In this document: piece by piece, positions 1 to 14,087 of the stretch
Layout of the letters: each line of letters starts with the position of its first letter
Position numbering within the stretch: the first letter of the stretch is position 1
Origin: Theristus sp. LFF4_11
Lineage: Eukaryota > Nematoda > Chromadorea > Monhysterida > Xyalidae
Length of the DNA stretch: 64,000 nucleotides
NCBI GenBank assembly: GCA_030248135.1
Contig: JASANC010003348.1
Location: 186,001-250,000 of the forward strand
Direction of reading: 5' to 3'
Made by a program: the position numbers and the translations under genes
Notes under the pieces: generated by a model
What the model was told of the DNA's origin: nothing
Database searches by the model: none
What the model saw: the letters and a program-made list of their open reading frames with translations, nothing else

Positions 1-613
1 ATATGACCCCCACTCATATGGGAGGAGGGTGAAAATTTCAGACTTGGTTTCGGCGACCCCATTTTCCCACCGACGACATCACGTCTCGTGTTTTGCCTCT
101 CAATTCACCTCAAATAACATGGAAACAAGTTCCACAACAAACCGGTGTGATCATGCTGACGACACGAGGCGAAACAGCAACGAGCAACCAACGAAGTTAC
201 GCTTGCAGTGGCAGACAGTGCAATTTCCACCTTTCGAGATCCTGAAAAACGATGCGTAAATGTGAGTTCTCTGCTTCTATCTCACCTTAGCGACATCGGA
301 ATTTGTTGAACTAGCCTTTGCGACGCTCAAGTACTTCAATGCGCGAGTCGATCATCACTCACCAAGGCTGAAAACAGTCGATAAATCAATCCAGAATACC
401 ACCTGCAGCGTTGAAGACTAAGTGACAAGGTAAAGTCAAAGAAAATTTTTGTTGAACTTTCGAAAAATTATGCCAAAAACGGCATTTTCAGGGCACATTA
501 AAGAAAAAATTTCAAAAATTTTTAATAAAAAAAATAAAAAAAAAATGCTCATTTTTTTTTTACTTTTTTTTTAAAAAAAAATTAAAAAAAAAAATTTTTT
601 TTTTGACCCTTAC

Positions 614-754
614 ATCTCTACGCGCGGGACCTCTGGGACCGGCCAGTACAGGTCGCGAAGGCGCTGCGTCTACCGACGGATGAACACTAACCAGCAGCAG
701 CACGGCAACAAACAACAACAACCAAATAATTACATTGAGCTTTGCCAAGTACAC
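614..754 (-). CDS. First coding exon of a putative secreted protein (partial gene)
   Basis: This minus-strand exon encodes 47 residues. It begins MYLAKLN, continues with a long leucine/valine-rich hydrophobic core (about residues 8-24) and has a plausible signal-peptidase site after VDA (residue 30). The rest, APSRPVLAGP onwards, is proline/arginine-rich and hydrophilic. The exon ends in phase 0 at an in-frame GTAAGG donor (608-613), followed by an A/T homopolymer-rich stretch. A possible downstream exon reading SKGGNCTVCHCKRNF lies near 170-235 on the same strand, but its phase does not join directly, so an exon is missing or it is unrelated. I do not recognise the protein. The signal peptide is directly visible; that the gene is real is inference. 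Confidence 0.42.
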
Positions 755-1455
755 AGGGTGGAGGGAAGTTTGGGAGAAAATTTGGTTTGAACTTTCAAAA
801 AATTATGCCAAAAATCGGATGGATAATATCGAGTTTTCAGAGCAAAGTAGAAGAAAATTTCAAGTTTTTTTAGTTAAAAAATCCAATGAAAAAATATGGA
901 TTTTTTTCAGATGTAGATGCTGGCTGCAGGCTGGCTGAGAAAATTTTTTTGATGGATAATGGCTGACCCGAAAAAAACCTCTCAAAAATACATCGATTTC
1001 AAATTCCCAAACCATTTTTCCCCACTGGAACAAAACAACTATGATTGTCATTGTAGTAACTCTGTTGCGCACAAAAATGGACTATTTTTTACTATGAAGT
1101 TTGATTTTGCTTAAAAAACTTTTTCTTGGTATCGTTTTTTGGTTTAAAATCATTAAGAAATAAGAACTTTGGTGTTTTTATGGGTACAATGATTCATATT
1201 TTGGGCGGCTCAACCCCAAAGTCCAAACTACGCCCATTTCCCATTACTATCTGGAAAACTCACTTGTCTCATCGTCGGATCGGAATTGATCTGCTCGATT
1301 CACTCCACTTACCCTGAAGTCAACCCAACTCTTCCGTATTAAAACAGTTATGATAGCAATGGCGCATCATGCATGATAACTTCCATTCCACTTTCCAGAA
1401 TCAATATCCGATGATAATAGAGCTGTTTTGCGTCGGAATTTGATAGAGGGTAAAA
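755..1455. other. Intergenic spacer between a divergent minus-strand exon and CNOT4
   Basis: No convincing coding exon is seen on either strand. A pyrimidine-rich acceptor (CACTTTCCAG, ending near 1399) lies about 55 bases upstream of the CNOT4 start. It could mark a 5'-UTR intron or a spliced-leader addition site. The spacer would hold the promoters of both flanking genes. Confidence 0.4.
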
Positions 1456-4400
1456 ATGTCATCGGACGAACAAAGTGATAAAGAGGTCAGTGTGTTTGTG
1501 AATGCCACATTTTTTAATTCGTTTGTACCTTGTTTTTCTGTTCTTAATGAAATAACTTGGCTTGAATGATGATTGAAAGTAAAATTGATGGTGAGTTTGA
1601 AACAAAAATCGTCTTTTTATGGTTGTTACTGTTTCTTCAAAAACTGTTTTACAGTGTCCACTATGCATGGAACCATTCGAGTTAGACGACATAAACTTCT
1701 ATCCGTGCAAATGCGAATATCAGGTTTGTATTCACGTTTTCATTTTCCATCAACGAATTTGACCGAATCGACAAATAACTTTGATTTTCAATTTCATAAA
1801 CTCATTTTTAACTGTTTTTCTTTCTAAAAACCAAAATATAAATTATGAACCAGAAAAAAAACAAAATATAAATTATGAACCACATAGCCAGTTTACAATT
1901 TTATATTTAGAAACGATCAACACATTAATTTATAGTTTTGTAAAGTTGTTAGTTTTTTTTTGTTGTTTTCAGATTTGTCGTTTCTGTTGGCATCGAATAC
2001 GAACAGACGAAAATGGATTGTGTCCAGCGTGCAGACAGCCATATCCAGAAGATCCAGTTAATTTCAAGCCGCTGTCCACTGAAGAGTAAGAAACAACAAC
2101 AGTTTCATACCATGTTTGAGGTTTGGATGAGAAAGCATGATCTCAATCATCAAAATGAGAGAGAGAGAGAGAATACCAAAATGGAAGTAAATGCCCGTCA
2201 AGTTGTTTGGTTGTGTTGTGGAAGCAAATCATGCTGCTGTCTGGGTATCTTGTATCTCATGACGAAACTTCTTAATTTTGTGTTCGTGTTTACTTTGCTC
2301 TTTCAAATCATATATTGTTTGCGCAGGTTGCAAAGGATCAAGTCGGAGAAGAAGCAGAAGCAGCAAAAGGAGAAGCAGAAAGTTTCGGAAAGCAGAAAAC
2401 ATCTTGCCAATCTGAGGTTTGTTGCGTGCTTTTCGATTGAGGCCAGATTGATCGTGTGTTAGATCAAGGTGATTCGGTTTCAAAACAAGGTAAAATAGCA
2501 TTGCTGATTTATTGGCCTATTTTTAACGACTTCTCGTTCTGTTCGTGCCATTCCATAAGGCTTGGATTGTTGATCTGTTGAGCAATTCAAAATTGTTTAC
2601 TTTAATTGCAGAGTATTGCAAAAGAATCTTGTTTACGTGATCGGCTTGTCGCCGCGTATCGCCGACTCGGACAGCCTCAGACGACAGGAGTATTTCGGAA
2701 AGTACGGCAAAATCATCAAGGTCGTCGTTGGCAACCCCACTGCTGGCCAGCAGGTCAGGCGTTGCGAGATTTGCAGTGTCACACGCTCAGTGATTTTACT
2801 ACTGTAGAGACTTATTTGAACGTGTCACACCGAAAAGACGTCATTTGTTTCTTCCGCATGACGTGAGGCACGCACCGGAATTGTAGTTTCGCTCACCCTT
2901 TTCCTAGTATTTTCTCACGTTACACCGGTTTCATATGTTTCGAAGGAATCAGCCAAGCTGTTGGACTGAAGCTGGAGTTGCTTTGCCGTACATGACAAGC
3001 TCGAGTTTTGAAGCACATGACGTCGTTTCAGTCGGACACGTTCGCATGAGTAGACTATAGAACGAAACAAATCTCCAAAACGGGAACAGTGTGTTTGTCT
3101 GCAGACGTCCAGCGTCACGCACACGGCCTACGTGACGTACGTGCGAGCGGAGGATGCGCTGAGGGCGATACAATCGGTGAACAACTGCCAGGTGGACGGG
3201 CGCACCGTCAAGGCGTCGCTGGGCACCACCAAGTACTGCTCAAGCTTCCTTCGCAACCAGCAGTGTCATAAACCGGTGCGTTCTGGTTGGATGGAAACGG
3301 TCACGCCACGCTCAGCACGTCGGTGGTTGTTATGTTTTGATTCGTGACAAAAAGAAAAAGATTGTGTGGCAAAAGGTCTGCTGCCTTTCCCGACTGAGTG
3401 TTGATTGACATTTCGCGTCCACCTCATTTGCCGTTGTGATAAAAATTTATGTTAAAGCGCAATTCCGTTTGTTGTCTCCAATGCAAATTTCGCGGTGTCA
3501 AAAACATTCTGAGTGACGTTTTGCCAGGAATGCATGTACCTGCACGACGTCGCGGACAATGAGGCGAGCTTCACGAAGGAGGACATGCAGTTGGGCAAAC
3601 ACACGGAGTACGAGCGAAAGCTGGCCGACGAGATGCTCAGCGTGCATCCGGTGCTGCAGAGCAGGTGCGACCGCACAAACGAACTGATGTTGCTTGCCAG
3701 ACAGGGCAAACTGGCGAAGAAAATAAAAATAAGGCGACCATCGAATGAAATGGCGGCAGAGCAGCGCAGCTTGTTTTTATCGTGTGCAAGGATTGAGTGC
3801 ACTATCATACAAGTGATTCCGATCCGGACCGTAATGTTCAACACCGCACACCGCCACTGTCAAACACAGTGGCGTAGTAACTCCGCAAACAATAGGGATG
3901 GCACGGAAATAGAAACCGGTTTTTTTCAGAAACCGGTTTTCCTGTTCGTTTTTTGATCCCTGACAGGCATCAACAATGCATTATCAAATTATCGAGAACT
4001 ATCGAAGTTTACTTTATTTGTAGAAAGTTATACGCTCAAATAGGAAAGCGCCTGATCTTGTTTCTCTCACAGAAAATCCGGCCGTTCCGCGTCGCCGAAA
4101 CACCAGCCGACGGGCGCCCGACACGCGAAGGACGATTGCTACGACTTGACGACGAGCGACTCGATCGCTGTGTCGAATCGACAGTCACGAAATCACAATG
4201 CACCGCCGCGCCACAGATACAGGCACCAGCGGCACAAGTGCGTCCGGCCAGTTTTTAGGTGTATATGAAGTATTTGGTTTTATTGGTGGGCCTGGTTGTT
4301 TCACTAAACACAACGCTGAGTGCGTGCAGATGCAGATTGGCGCTTGCGTTTGCAGCAACGGCCATTGTTCTGGTTTGGTCAATCTGAAAACAGTGGGGAT

Positions 4401-7400
4401 CGTCGAGTTTTTGTTTTGTTGAAAATTCTGTTTGAATAATCATTTTTTTTTCTTGGTGCGGGCGTGCTGCTTGAAACTATGTGGAACGTTGCTCTGTCTG
4501 TGGAACAGGTATCCGGCATTGATTGTATGGTGGATCATTTCGTAATATTCCGTGTCCATCCCCCAACCCCCAGAAAACTATCTGTACATCTTCCTCTGCT
4601 TTCTTCGTGTTCCAACGGATGGAATGGCGGAACTGGCGCGTGAAAATTTCTGACGGAAAGACTGGTCGTGTAAACGAGATCGTCAGCAATGCATTTCTGA
4701 AAAACAAGACACCGCCACCAAAACATCGTAGTGAGCGTGTTTTGTGTTCTGTTCAGGAGTAAAAGCGCCGAGCGCACGGCGTCGGCGGGCGGCGCAGCGA
4801 AGACGCCTTCGATCACGGTGGGGGGCGGCGGCGGGCAAGGCGCCGCTGCTGGCAGTGCAGGCTCCGGCATCGACTCGGTCGGCGGGCAACAGTCGCAGAC
4901 GATGCTCACTGCGAGCAGATCCGTGGAGCTGCAGCAGACGGAACGCAGTAACAGCAGGTACAGTCTTCCCCCGTGGTGCTGTCTGAAATGTGCATGGTAA
5001 AACATGTAGAACACCGCTTTCTAATTTTCTCCCCATTATCAACGCTAAATTTAGCACAGTTTCGTTTTCTGAATTTCTTTAAATTCTGTCTGTGATAACC
5101 ACAACAGTCAATGATCAACTGAGAAGTGGAAGTCCATGTTCAATTGTTTTAAGAGATCTTGACACAATTCACGCCTTGTCATGTGTCGTGCGCGTTTCAC
5201 TGTGTGCACAGCTTTGCGTCGATACTTGCATGATAATTGTCTGTATCGACTTTGGGATACAGCTAATCGGCTAGCCAGCTAGATTCAACTTAGTGAGTGC
5301 AGGCACATCGTCATGTGATTTTTGCAGCTCAACAACAACAACAGCAACAACGGCGCTCGGAGGGGGCGGGGTTTTGTCGGGCGACGATCTGACGGCCGCT
5401 GATGATTGGTCGAGTAGGGCGCTCGCTGATTGGCCGACACGCTCAAACCATCAGTCACTGTTCAGCGAGGAACAGGTCGGTGGTACACAAATTGTTGTTG
5501 GGATGGGCCTGTGTTAGTGGCTAATACGTTAAAGCGGACTGTGATTAGGTGGTGGAAAAGGGAAAATTACGTTTGTAACTGCGAAAAATGCGGTCGTAAA
5601 ATCTCGTGGTTTGGTTCATATGTTTTGCATACCAGCACAACTGCCAGGGCTTGACACAACAGTTTGGATGTTTGGACACAATATCCAGAATCCACAAATT
5701 TCAATGCGGGACTCACAATTCACAAACCTCAATTGTGTTGGATTCGTCATCCTGTTTCAAGATTACTTTTTCTCATTCAGGTTTATGCCGTGCCACCGGC
5801 ACCCTCCATTCTTCCAACGCTTCAACCGACACAACAACAACAACAGCAAACACAACACTCGTCAGCCCAACAACAGCAACAGACACAATCACCACGATCA
5901 CCATCTTCAACACCGTTGATCCCTAATAATGCGGCCACGTCCACATGCAACAACAGTGACCTGGAGACAGATCGCACGGCTGATGTGTTGCACGCATTGG
6001 TGAATGGCACTGCACAACAACAACAGAGATTGGGTGAGTGAGTGCAGTGTGTGCGATCAACTGATTGCTTGCTGATGAACCGTGCAACCAATCGGCCATC
6101 GGATTGTGTTTTGTTTCACAGGATTAAGACAGCACACAGATTCATTCTGACATTATCTGCCGCAACACGTTTCAGTTCTTTTGCGGTTTCACAACGTTTC
6201 GAAGAGAGCAGAAATCGTTGCATCCGCATTTCCGAGTTTCACGCGTTGCCACTGTTGCAGAGCCGGCATCACAGAGCACGTCAACATCAGCAACGAGCGG
6301 TCTCGCGTCATTCCCAGCCGTATCGTCCATCTACACCACCAGCACACAACAACAACACAATGCACAATACTCACAGCAGTCCGCCGCTGCGGCGTGTGAC
6401 AGTCTGACGAATGCCACTGCAAATGCAAGCAAAGCGGCCATCGCTCAAAGTGCGCTCGCTCCACCGACCGCCACCACCGACTGGCAAGCGGCGTTCGGGT
6501 TCAAGCCATCGGCTGCGAGCGAATCAGCGGCCACCAGCAGAAGCAACGCCGGCATGTTCACGGCGCCACCGCCACAGCGAACGCCACTGTTCGGCAATCG
6601 CCAACTGGCGAACGGTCTCGACACGTCGTCAGCTGACGGTGACGCCAACGCCAACACGCTGGCGCTCGGCTACTCGATGGCGGCGGCGACGGCGTTCAAC
6701 GCGCGTCACCACGGCACGCCGCATTTGACGACGGCGACGACGGAGGCGCACTGCAGTCAGGTGCTGCTCAGGGCCGCCCGGAGACGCTCGGAGAATGAGG
6801 ACGACCTCGGTTGGTTTGCGGTGTGCGGTGCATTGTGAAATGGCAAAGTGGTTACTTTTGCGTGTGCCTACCTGAATCTGCTCAGTTGTTGTTTCTTACG
6901 GCTGTTTGCGACCGGTTTATTGGATATTCTCGTTTATGCCTTTGTACACACTTATTTGCCATTGTTTCGTTGTTTTCTTATCAGTGAAGACATTTTTGAA
7001 AATCTTCGAGTTCTTGAAACGTTGTTTTATTTTTTGAGGTTTTGATTTTTATGAAGTATTTTTACGTTTCTATCAGGTTTTGATCCAATCAATGAGTCGT
7101 CGAAGGGTTTACACGATTTACTGGAGCAAGAGAAACGTGAGGCGGCCGAGAAGGAAGAGCAACAACAGAGACAGCAACAACGACAACGACAACAACAACA
7201 ACAACAACAACAACAACAGGTGCAAACACAACAACAGCACCAACAACAACAACACTTGCAAACACAACAGCACCAGCAACGCTTTCAGCAGTTCAATCAG
7301 CAACCCCCGCTGGGAGCACCCCCTGCAGATTTCCTCGGCAGGCTGCAACCCCCGCCGAGCTCGCTCTCCGGCCCACAACAACAGGTACACAATGATAGGC

Positions 7401-10400
7401 AATTGGCGACACGATATTGGTGTTATTGTTTGCTGATTTGCTTTGTGGCACATGCTGCAGCCAATCAGCATGTGCAGCGGTGTGGTGAGTGAAGTACCGG
7501 TGCGTGAAAATGCAAAAAAAAATTTGTTGCTGAGATTCTCTATGAAAATCGAAAGAAACCATTTTCAAATCGAAATCTGAATGCGTGCTGTGTGCAGTCG
7601 TGGATGCGTCAGTCGTGGGCGCCCGGCCAGATCGGTGCGTCCGCGCGGCACACCAGCGGCGGCTCGAGCGGCGGCGGCAGTTTGACGCCGAACAGCAAGC
7701 AGCAGGCGCTCGGCTGTTCACTGCCGAATGACGTGCTGCATCATCTGTCCCGACCGGGCATGCCGCAGACGTCCAGTCCGTGCCCGCCGCAGTTCACCAC
7801 GCCGCCGCCGCCGCAGTTCTCGTCGCCCGGACACGGTCAGCCGAGTTTTGTATGCAGAGAATTGTTGCTTTCGTGCTTTCATCTCGCGAAATTTCATTCT
7901 TCAGCTTATCACACCTTTCACACACACACTTGAGTTCTAAATGTTAATGGAAATGTCAAAAAAACATTTCTGGATCCACAAGATGTTTGTCTATCGACCG
8001 TTTTTTTGTCGGTCCATTTTTCAGACCCGTTCAGTTCGCCCATCAGTCAACAAGCGTCAGGCGGCTTCTACTTTGGCGGCGGCACTTCCAACAGCAACAC
8101 CAGCAACAACAATGCCGCCGGCGCCACCACCGCCAACAGCCACAACTCACCACACACCAACAACAACAGCAGCATGCCACCGTCGCTCTTGAACGGCGGC
8201 CAACACGAGTCGCTCGGTGGGCTCGCACCGAAAATGCCGTTCAACGGACTCCGGATGCCACCGATGGGCCGGCCCCCGCATCACCACCATCACGGCCCTC
8301 ATCACCACGGCCCGCCGCATCCGATGCCGCCGCCGCCCGGACTCCGCGGGCCTCCGCCGCCGCCGCCGCCTCCCGGCTTGCCACCGCCGCCGCCACCTGG
8401 CATGCGTGCCCCGCCGCCACCGCCACACCCGCCGATTGGTCGGTGTCCGCTTCCGGAGTGGCTGTTGTTGTTTTTTGGTTTCAGCGCTCTGTTTTGTTGC
8501 TTCGAATCGTGTGTTGTTTGTTTCGATTGCTAGTCGTCAGCCCGGTGTCAGGCGTAAATGCGGCCTAAACTTCCAATGGCCGCACGCTTCCGTTGTTGTT
8601 TGTTGACTGCAGGCCATGCACACCCGCCGCCACCGTCACAACAACAACACCACCAAACACAACAGCAGCCACGGTCGATTTCACCGAATCTGCCTGGTGG
8701 CTTCGGCACGTCGCACCAGCACCAGCAACAGCAGCAGCATCATGACTCGAACGCGTCCTCGTTTGGCTCGTTCAACATGACCGAATGGCAGGAGGGCCTG
8801 AAGGCGCTGCTGCCGAACGTCAACGTTCATTTCGCGCCCGGCCTGCAGGCGCCGCCGCCGGGCAGCTCCGGCTCGGCAGCGTCCGTGCCGCCCAACACTG
8901 CGGCGAACGCGCACGCGCACGGTCGGTCGGCGGTGTTTTGTGTGCGGTTGCGAACGTTTGCGTCGCTTTAAACAAGTCGATACGTTTCCGTAGGCTTCCG
9001 AAATGCAGCGAACCATCCTACAACTGGTTGATTTTTTGATAAACAATGCTGTGCTCGTTCTAATCGATATCGCACAGCGACGACACACACGACAGAAACA
9101 CACGGCGTACAGCGTGATCTGTGATGTGTATGTGTGCCGCCGCAGATGATTGCTTGAAATTTTTTCTAAAGCCCGTTTATACCTATGCAGACGTACGTCG
9201 ACGTACGTCAGGTATGAACGGTAGTATGCAATAACACTGGAGCTGACGTGTCGTGATGCGCGTTCCGTTTGAGCATGCTCGCCATCAATTTTGCAGGCAC
9301 CTGGTTGACTCGGTGTTCGCCGAGTGGCTCGTCACAGGCGACCGGCCTCGGAGGCTCCTATCAGCAGCCACCGCCCCCGTTGCAGATGCCACCGGCTGGC
9401 GCTGCCGGTATGTTTTATCTGTTTGGGTTGCTGCGAGCGACTCACTGCGATTGGAGACGCACAATGGAAACGAGTTTCATTCTTTACCTGGCAATTCAAA
9501 CCAGCCTAAGTGACCCGGCCCTATTTCGGGGACTCGGGTCATTTTGCCAATTTTGAGTTGCCGCGTTATGCTTGAGGCTTTCTATGCGCGCATTGAGACT
9601 CGGGACCAAAAGTAAAGATACGTTCTGTATGATTCGTGAGTTATTTTCGTTAAAACTGGATCGCATATTACAGAGATGATTGTTGAATTTTGACCGTTAA
9701 AACCATTCCAGCCAACTGGCGAAACAAAGCCTCAAACGCGTGTAATTTTTCAGGTGGCACAATGCGTCCGTCACCGCCAGGGCGTTCGCCACCAGACAAC
9801 CCGCTCGGCGGTACACCGCCATTTGTGCCGCCACACCCGCACCACCCGCATGTACCGCCGTTTCGACCAGTGCCGCCGCCGCCGCCGTTGTTTCCACCTG
9901 GTTTGTAGATTTGCTTGTTTGTTTTTTTGCATTGTGTTGTAAGTGTTCAAGATTTTTTTATTCGCTTTATTCTTGGGTGGTTAAGAAAAATGTCGGCCCG
10001 AAGATAATTTTGAGGCGCTGATTTGCTACAGTATGGCCGAATAAATGAGGCAGTCCATCAAGGCGGGATCAGCCGCAGACTAGGAGCTGTCTTTTTCAAA
10101 AAAGCCAACGTAATTCCCAATCATGTGTACAAGGGATGAAGAATGAAAAGAATAGCGCGGATAATCCATTAGTTTAAAAAAACGCGTCAAATTTGGCACA
10201 CAATTCAGTTTATGAACGTCTTTTTTCTTTCATTCAAAATTCGCGCGCTCCTTGCACCCTGAAAAAAGCTGCCATGTTTAACCGGCCATACCGTACACTG
10301 AATTGAAAAATTTTTTGCAAGTCTTTTGAACCAACTTGTTGCTATGGCCGTAGTTTGATTGAACTCAAGAAACAAATTGGAATTTGGTAAAACGTGTTGG

Positions 10401-10631
10401 TCAAAAGAAATCAGTATATCTCACCACAATATCTCAGTTAAAACTATCACTCAAAGAAACTGTTTCTGCATCAACTTGAAGCAAACCCGAACCAATGTCT
10501 TCTTAGGTCCGTGGCCCTCCGTGACGCCGCCACCACCGCCGCCGCCGCCACCTGGCTTTTCGCCCGGGGGCACGACGACGACAACGGGGGGTCAAGGGGG
10601 CGCACAGCATCGAGGCACTGCACCTTCTTGA
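1456..10631 (+). CDS. CNOT4: CCR4-NOT complex E3 ubiquitin ligase subunit CNOT4 (NOT4), 19 coding exons
   Basis: Phase-consistent model, 1239 aa: 1456-1485, 1655-1723, 1973-2085, 2327-2416, 2612-2753, 3105-3275, 3528-3664, 4073-4237, 4757-4957, 5328-5475, 5781-6033, 6261-6809, 7077-7384, 7598-7835, 8025-8438, 8613-8921, 9297-9407, 9754-9900, 10507-10631. An N-terminal C4C4 RING (C11, C14, C28, C30, C35, C38, C50, C53) is followed by a basic coiled linker (LQRIKSEKKQKQ), an RRM starting KNLVYVIGL, and a CCCH finger (C-x8-C-x4-C-x3-H, ending CMYLHD). These match animal CNOT4 nearly residue for residue. CNOT4 recruits E2 enzymes and acts with CCR4-NOT in mRNA decay and ribosome-linked quality control. 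The tail is Q-, P-, N- and H-rich, with conserved islands GFDPINES and WQEGLKALLPNVNV. It is about twice the human length. Middle and 3' exon borders are less certain than the first seven exons. Confidence 0.95.
2812..3055. mobile_element. MITE, GACGTCAT family, in a CNOT4 intron
   Basis: The left end reads TTTGAACGTGTCACACCG then GACGTCATTTG. The right end is its inverted counterpart, CATGACGTCGTTTCAG then CGGACACGTTCG. No coding capacity is seen. The same termini recur at 33039, 40925, 45473 and 50890. Confidence 0.65.
7140..7282 (+). repeat. CAA/CAG trinucleotide tract coding for polyglutamine in CNOT4
   Basis: An imperfect CAACAACAG run encodes an almost uninterrupted glutamine-rich stretch inside CNOT4 exon 13. 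Similar shorter CAA tracts occur at 5830-5885 and 8640-8740. The tract keeps the open frame, so it is coding low-complexity sequence and a likely site of length variation. Confidence 0.85.
9168..9255. mobile_element. Short palindromic element (ACGTACGTCGACGTACGT core)
   Basis: The sequence has the form GCCCGTTTATACC, GCAGACGTACGTCGACG, then AGGTATGAACGG and GTATGCAATAACAC. The 18-bp core ACGTACGTCGACGTACGT is a perfect palindrome. Related sequence occurs near 39090-39170 (reverse orientation) and partly at 37955-37980, so this is a dispersed short repeat in the CNOT4 intron. Confidence 0.5.
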
Positions 10632-13600
10632 AAATATTGATAAAGACGTTCATTATTGCTGTGTTGGATGTGTGTTCAGAGGAATTCAAACGGGAGTCAG
10701 TGTAGTCTGAGTGGTTTGCAACCTGTTACACAGAGTTCGGTTTTGCTTTTTTATTCTTTGCAAAAACACCACAAAAACGTAAATGCCAAGATCACAGTCA
10801 AACGAAACCTAACCGGAGCCGCAGTCAAACTTTGGCCTACCTAAGCCATGCCTGATTCTCTGGCAGTTTTTGTCCGGGTGACAAACCGGTTGACAAAGGG
10901 TGTTTTCAGAAACCAGTGACGCTTTTGTGGTGTTTTTCAATTGATTGTCAAGTACATCGCATATGTAGGGATGTTTTTTCTATCTCTGTATAGCAGGTTG
11001 TAAAGAACCGTGTGTACTTGTCATTGCTTGGTTCAACTTTAGAGTCCGGTCTTGGATTTTTTTATTCATTTCATTAAGTGTGTCAATTTCGCTATTCAAA
11101 TTCAGTTATCAATTGATATTGTGTGATTTTTGTTGAACATTTTCACCTGCTCTTTCCCACCATGGAACTGCGGTCCTTTTTTGTTTTTATTCTAATTTAT
11201 ATAACACTTGACCCTTTTTCTGGTAAAATCGGTTATAGGGGCTTCGAATTTTTGCCTGGTTTTCATTTATTTTATGTGTCCGCCAGGGAATCAGCATAGT
11301 TTTCCGGATTGGATCGCGCTTTTTGTGAGATTTCAATGAGAAAACGGCGTTTTTATTTAAAATTATAGAATGCACTTGATTTTTTTGCAAGTAAACCACA
11401 CGTTGCGCACGTTTTTTGAGCCATTGGAAGGCATTGTTGTTTCAATGATTACTGTACGTATTGTGTCTGTGATACCAATAATGTCGTGTCGTTACTTTTT
11501 TGCTTGTCTCCAAAAATTCCCCTTCAAATTCTGGCAGACTTAACCCAGTGTGGAACTGTGTTTGGGAGTGTATTTTCAGTTTTTCATCCATTTCATCTCG
11601 GTTCTGCTGTCTGTGTGGTTTTCTACGTCTTTTACTTTATCGGAAAAGTGAATTGTACAACATGTTATCACATAAATGGTTTCAGAACCTCCAGCTAAAA
11701 GACGTTGCAACACTCTGCGATCGTGGCTTTTTTCTAAATTTTCTATAAAAAAAACTTTTGAAACATGAAACATGTGTGTTGTTGTTTATTATGTTCTTGT
11801 TTTGTGTGTGTGTTTTTTGTTGTTAGTGTTTTGTCTTGTGTGCTTCTGTGTTTTTTATCAGAACTAAATTGTGATCCTTTATTTGTGTAACTGAATGCTG
11901 CAAAAAAATTATATTTGTCCGCCAAACAAATTCTAACACAACTGCTAAAGACTGCCCTTGAAAACCTGTCACAAGGAAGTGACGGTGTGCATGGCGTTTC
12001 TGACTGACAGGTTCTCATAGGCACAATCTGTTCACAACACAGGTTCAGTGGTCATTTTCGTTCGGAAAGTTATTTTATATTTTTGTTTTCAGTTTACTGT
12101 TTCAGAAGTTTAAAAATGCGGAAGGGACGTTATTTGAACGGTTGAAAATAAGTTGCAAACCCCGTTTCAATTTGCATTTTACGACAGTTTGCTATTGAAT
12201 TTCGCAATATTTAAAAAAAACGGTTGTGCGGGCAGCAAATTATTTTCCCTTGTCGTCTAAAAGATATTGTTTTGCGTTTGGCTGGCGATTTTTCGTTTTT
12301 TTATTCAGTGTTTCAACATTTTTTCTGTGTCCACTTTTTTATTTTGATACTGATTTTTTCGTTGATTTGCTTACTGAGAAAATGATATGGGCAAAATGAA
12401 CATATATACAATTTTATTTTTCCCTGATCATGTTTATTGTTTGCGCATTTTCCATGAGTGACTTTGGTTTGATTTAAAATGTCTTTTGATTTTTTTTCTT
12501 ATTTATTTCACCGCATCCATGTGGAAGCAGACGAGAGAGGGACTTTGTGGACGTATTTAAAATGAGCGTTTTGCTGTTTTTTTGTCTTCGTGGGGACTTA
12601 CTTTCGTCCAAAGCATCCATGAGTGGTACTTTGTTTTCATAACTGTCTCTCGTGAAAGGTGTGTTCTCATTGTGTTCTTCTGCCCGCTACCATTGTTTCC
12701 ACAATCCTTTTTCCAATTTTTTTGTAAATCTTAATCTTACACATCCGCAAAGAAGCATTTTTCAAGTTTTTTTTATTATTTTTCATTTCATTTGACATTA
12801 TGTTAGTTTTTGAAGTGGTTTCCAGTCGCATTGTGAGAGAGAAAAAACGTTTGTCTGAGATCCCAACATTTTATTTTTAAATACCCGTTTTCTTTCTGCA
12901 AAACCTTGTTTGCTTGTTTTTGTTCCTTGATTATTCGTATTTCTTTAAAGCATTATATTTTCAAATCATATTCAATTGTGGTTCGAAGCAAACCGTGTTC
13001 AAAACAGCCGTGTGATTCTGATTGAATTTTTCGTGTGTAGTTTTTTCCAAATATTATATTTTTATGACGTTTAGGCATGTTCGTTTTTGTTTTTTCTTGG
13101 TCCGCAACTTTGGTGTCCACTCTGTCCACCTACACATGCTTACTGAACAATATGTTATTCAAAATAATCAATAATTAATTGTATTTGTTTTGATTCGTTA
13201 AATAAATGAATTATATATTTCCTTGCATTAACTTTCGTTCCAGTTGAAGAAAGTTGCACTTTAGAATTGAATTATTACAGATTATCTGAATTGTGAATTT
13301 TATTGTTCAGAAATACGTTGCTTGTAATGGGTTTTTTCAGTTATATTGGTTACCTTGAAAACGCAAAACTTATTTAAAAATACTAACAATGTGGGTGTCA
13401 TCAAAACTTCAATATTATCCAACTAACGTAGTTTTCAATGGGATTTAAAGGATGTGTGATGTTCTTTGCATATTTTCATTCAGAAAAAAACCGTACCAAT
13501 ACCAATTCAACTTTTTTTTGTCTTTACCTGTGTGTTTTTTCTTTGCTCTCTATGATGTGTTCGCTCTATGGGGCAGTGATGGAAGAAAGTGAATAAAATG

Positions 13601-14087
13601 GTAGTGATCTAAAAGTAAAGTCGAGAAATTGTTGATTGCACGGTTTTGAATGCGGGTATGAGAATGCGACCCCGTCTCTGCCTGAACAACGTTGTTCAGC
13701 AAGCGTCTTTTGGAATTTTTACATTCATTGAATTTTGGTTCTGGAAACCTGAAGATACCAAACTCTTGGTTTGTTTACCAAGAGGGAAAACTAAGGTAAA
13801 CTACAAGGTGCCAAACTAAATCAAAATGCGGTTTTTTATGACGGTGAATAGACGCTGTTCAATGTCTGCCGCATGAGAGGGACAACCTTCCAAGCCCCCC
13901 AGTCCACCGCCACTGACGATCTATGGTCAAGCCCGTTTTCGGTGCGAAATGCCCCCCCCCCCGAAATCCATTGTATATCGGACAGTTTCTTTTGTCGATA
14001 AACCATGCGGACAACATTGCAGTGTTGCGTCAAAGAACGGGTGACTCAACGTTTCTTGATTCGCAAAAAAGGTTTAAAAAAACCAAA
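10632..14087. other. AT-rich spacer and probable CNOT4 3' UTR
   Basis: The stretch is strongly A/T-rich with many T runs and no protein-like reading frame on either strand. The proximal part is presumably the CNOT4 3' UTR. The distal 300 bases hold the promoter of the ZC3HC1 homologue. Several fragments such as AAACCGGTT palindromes were seen, but nothing that can be named. Confidence 0.5.
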
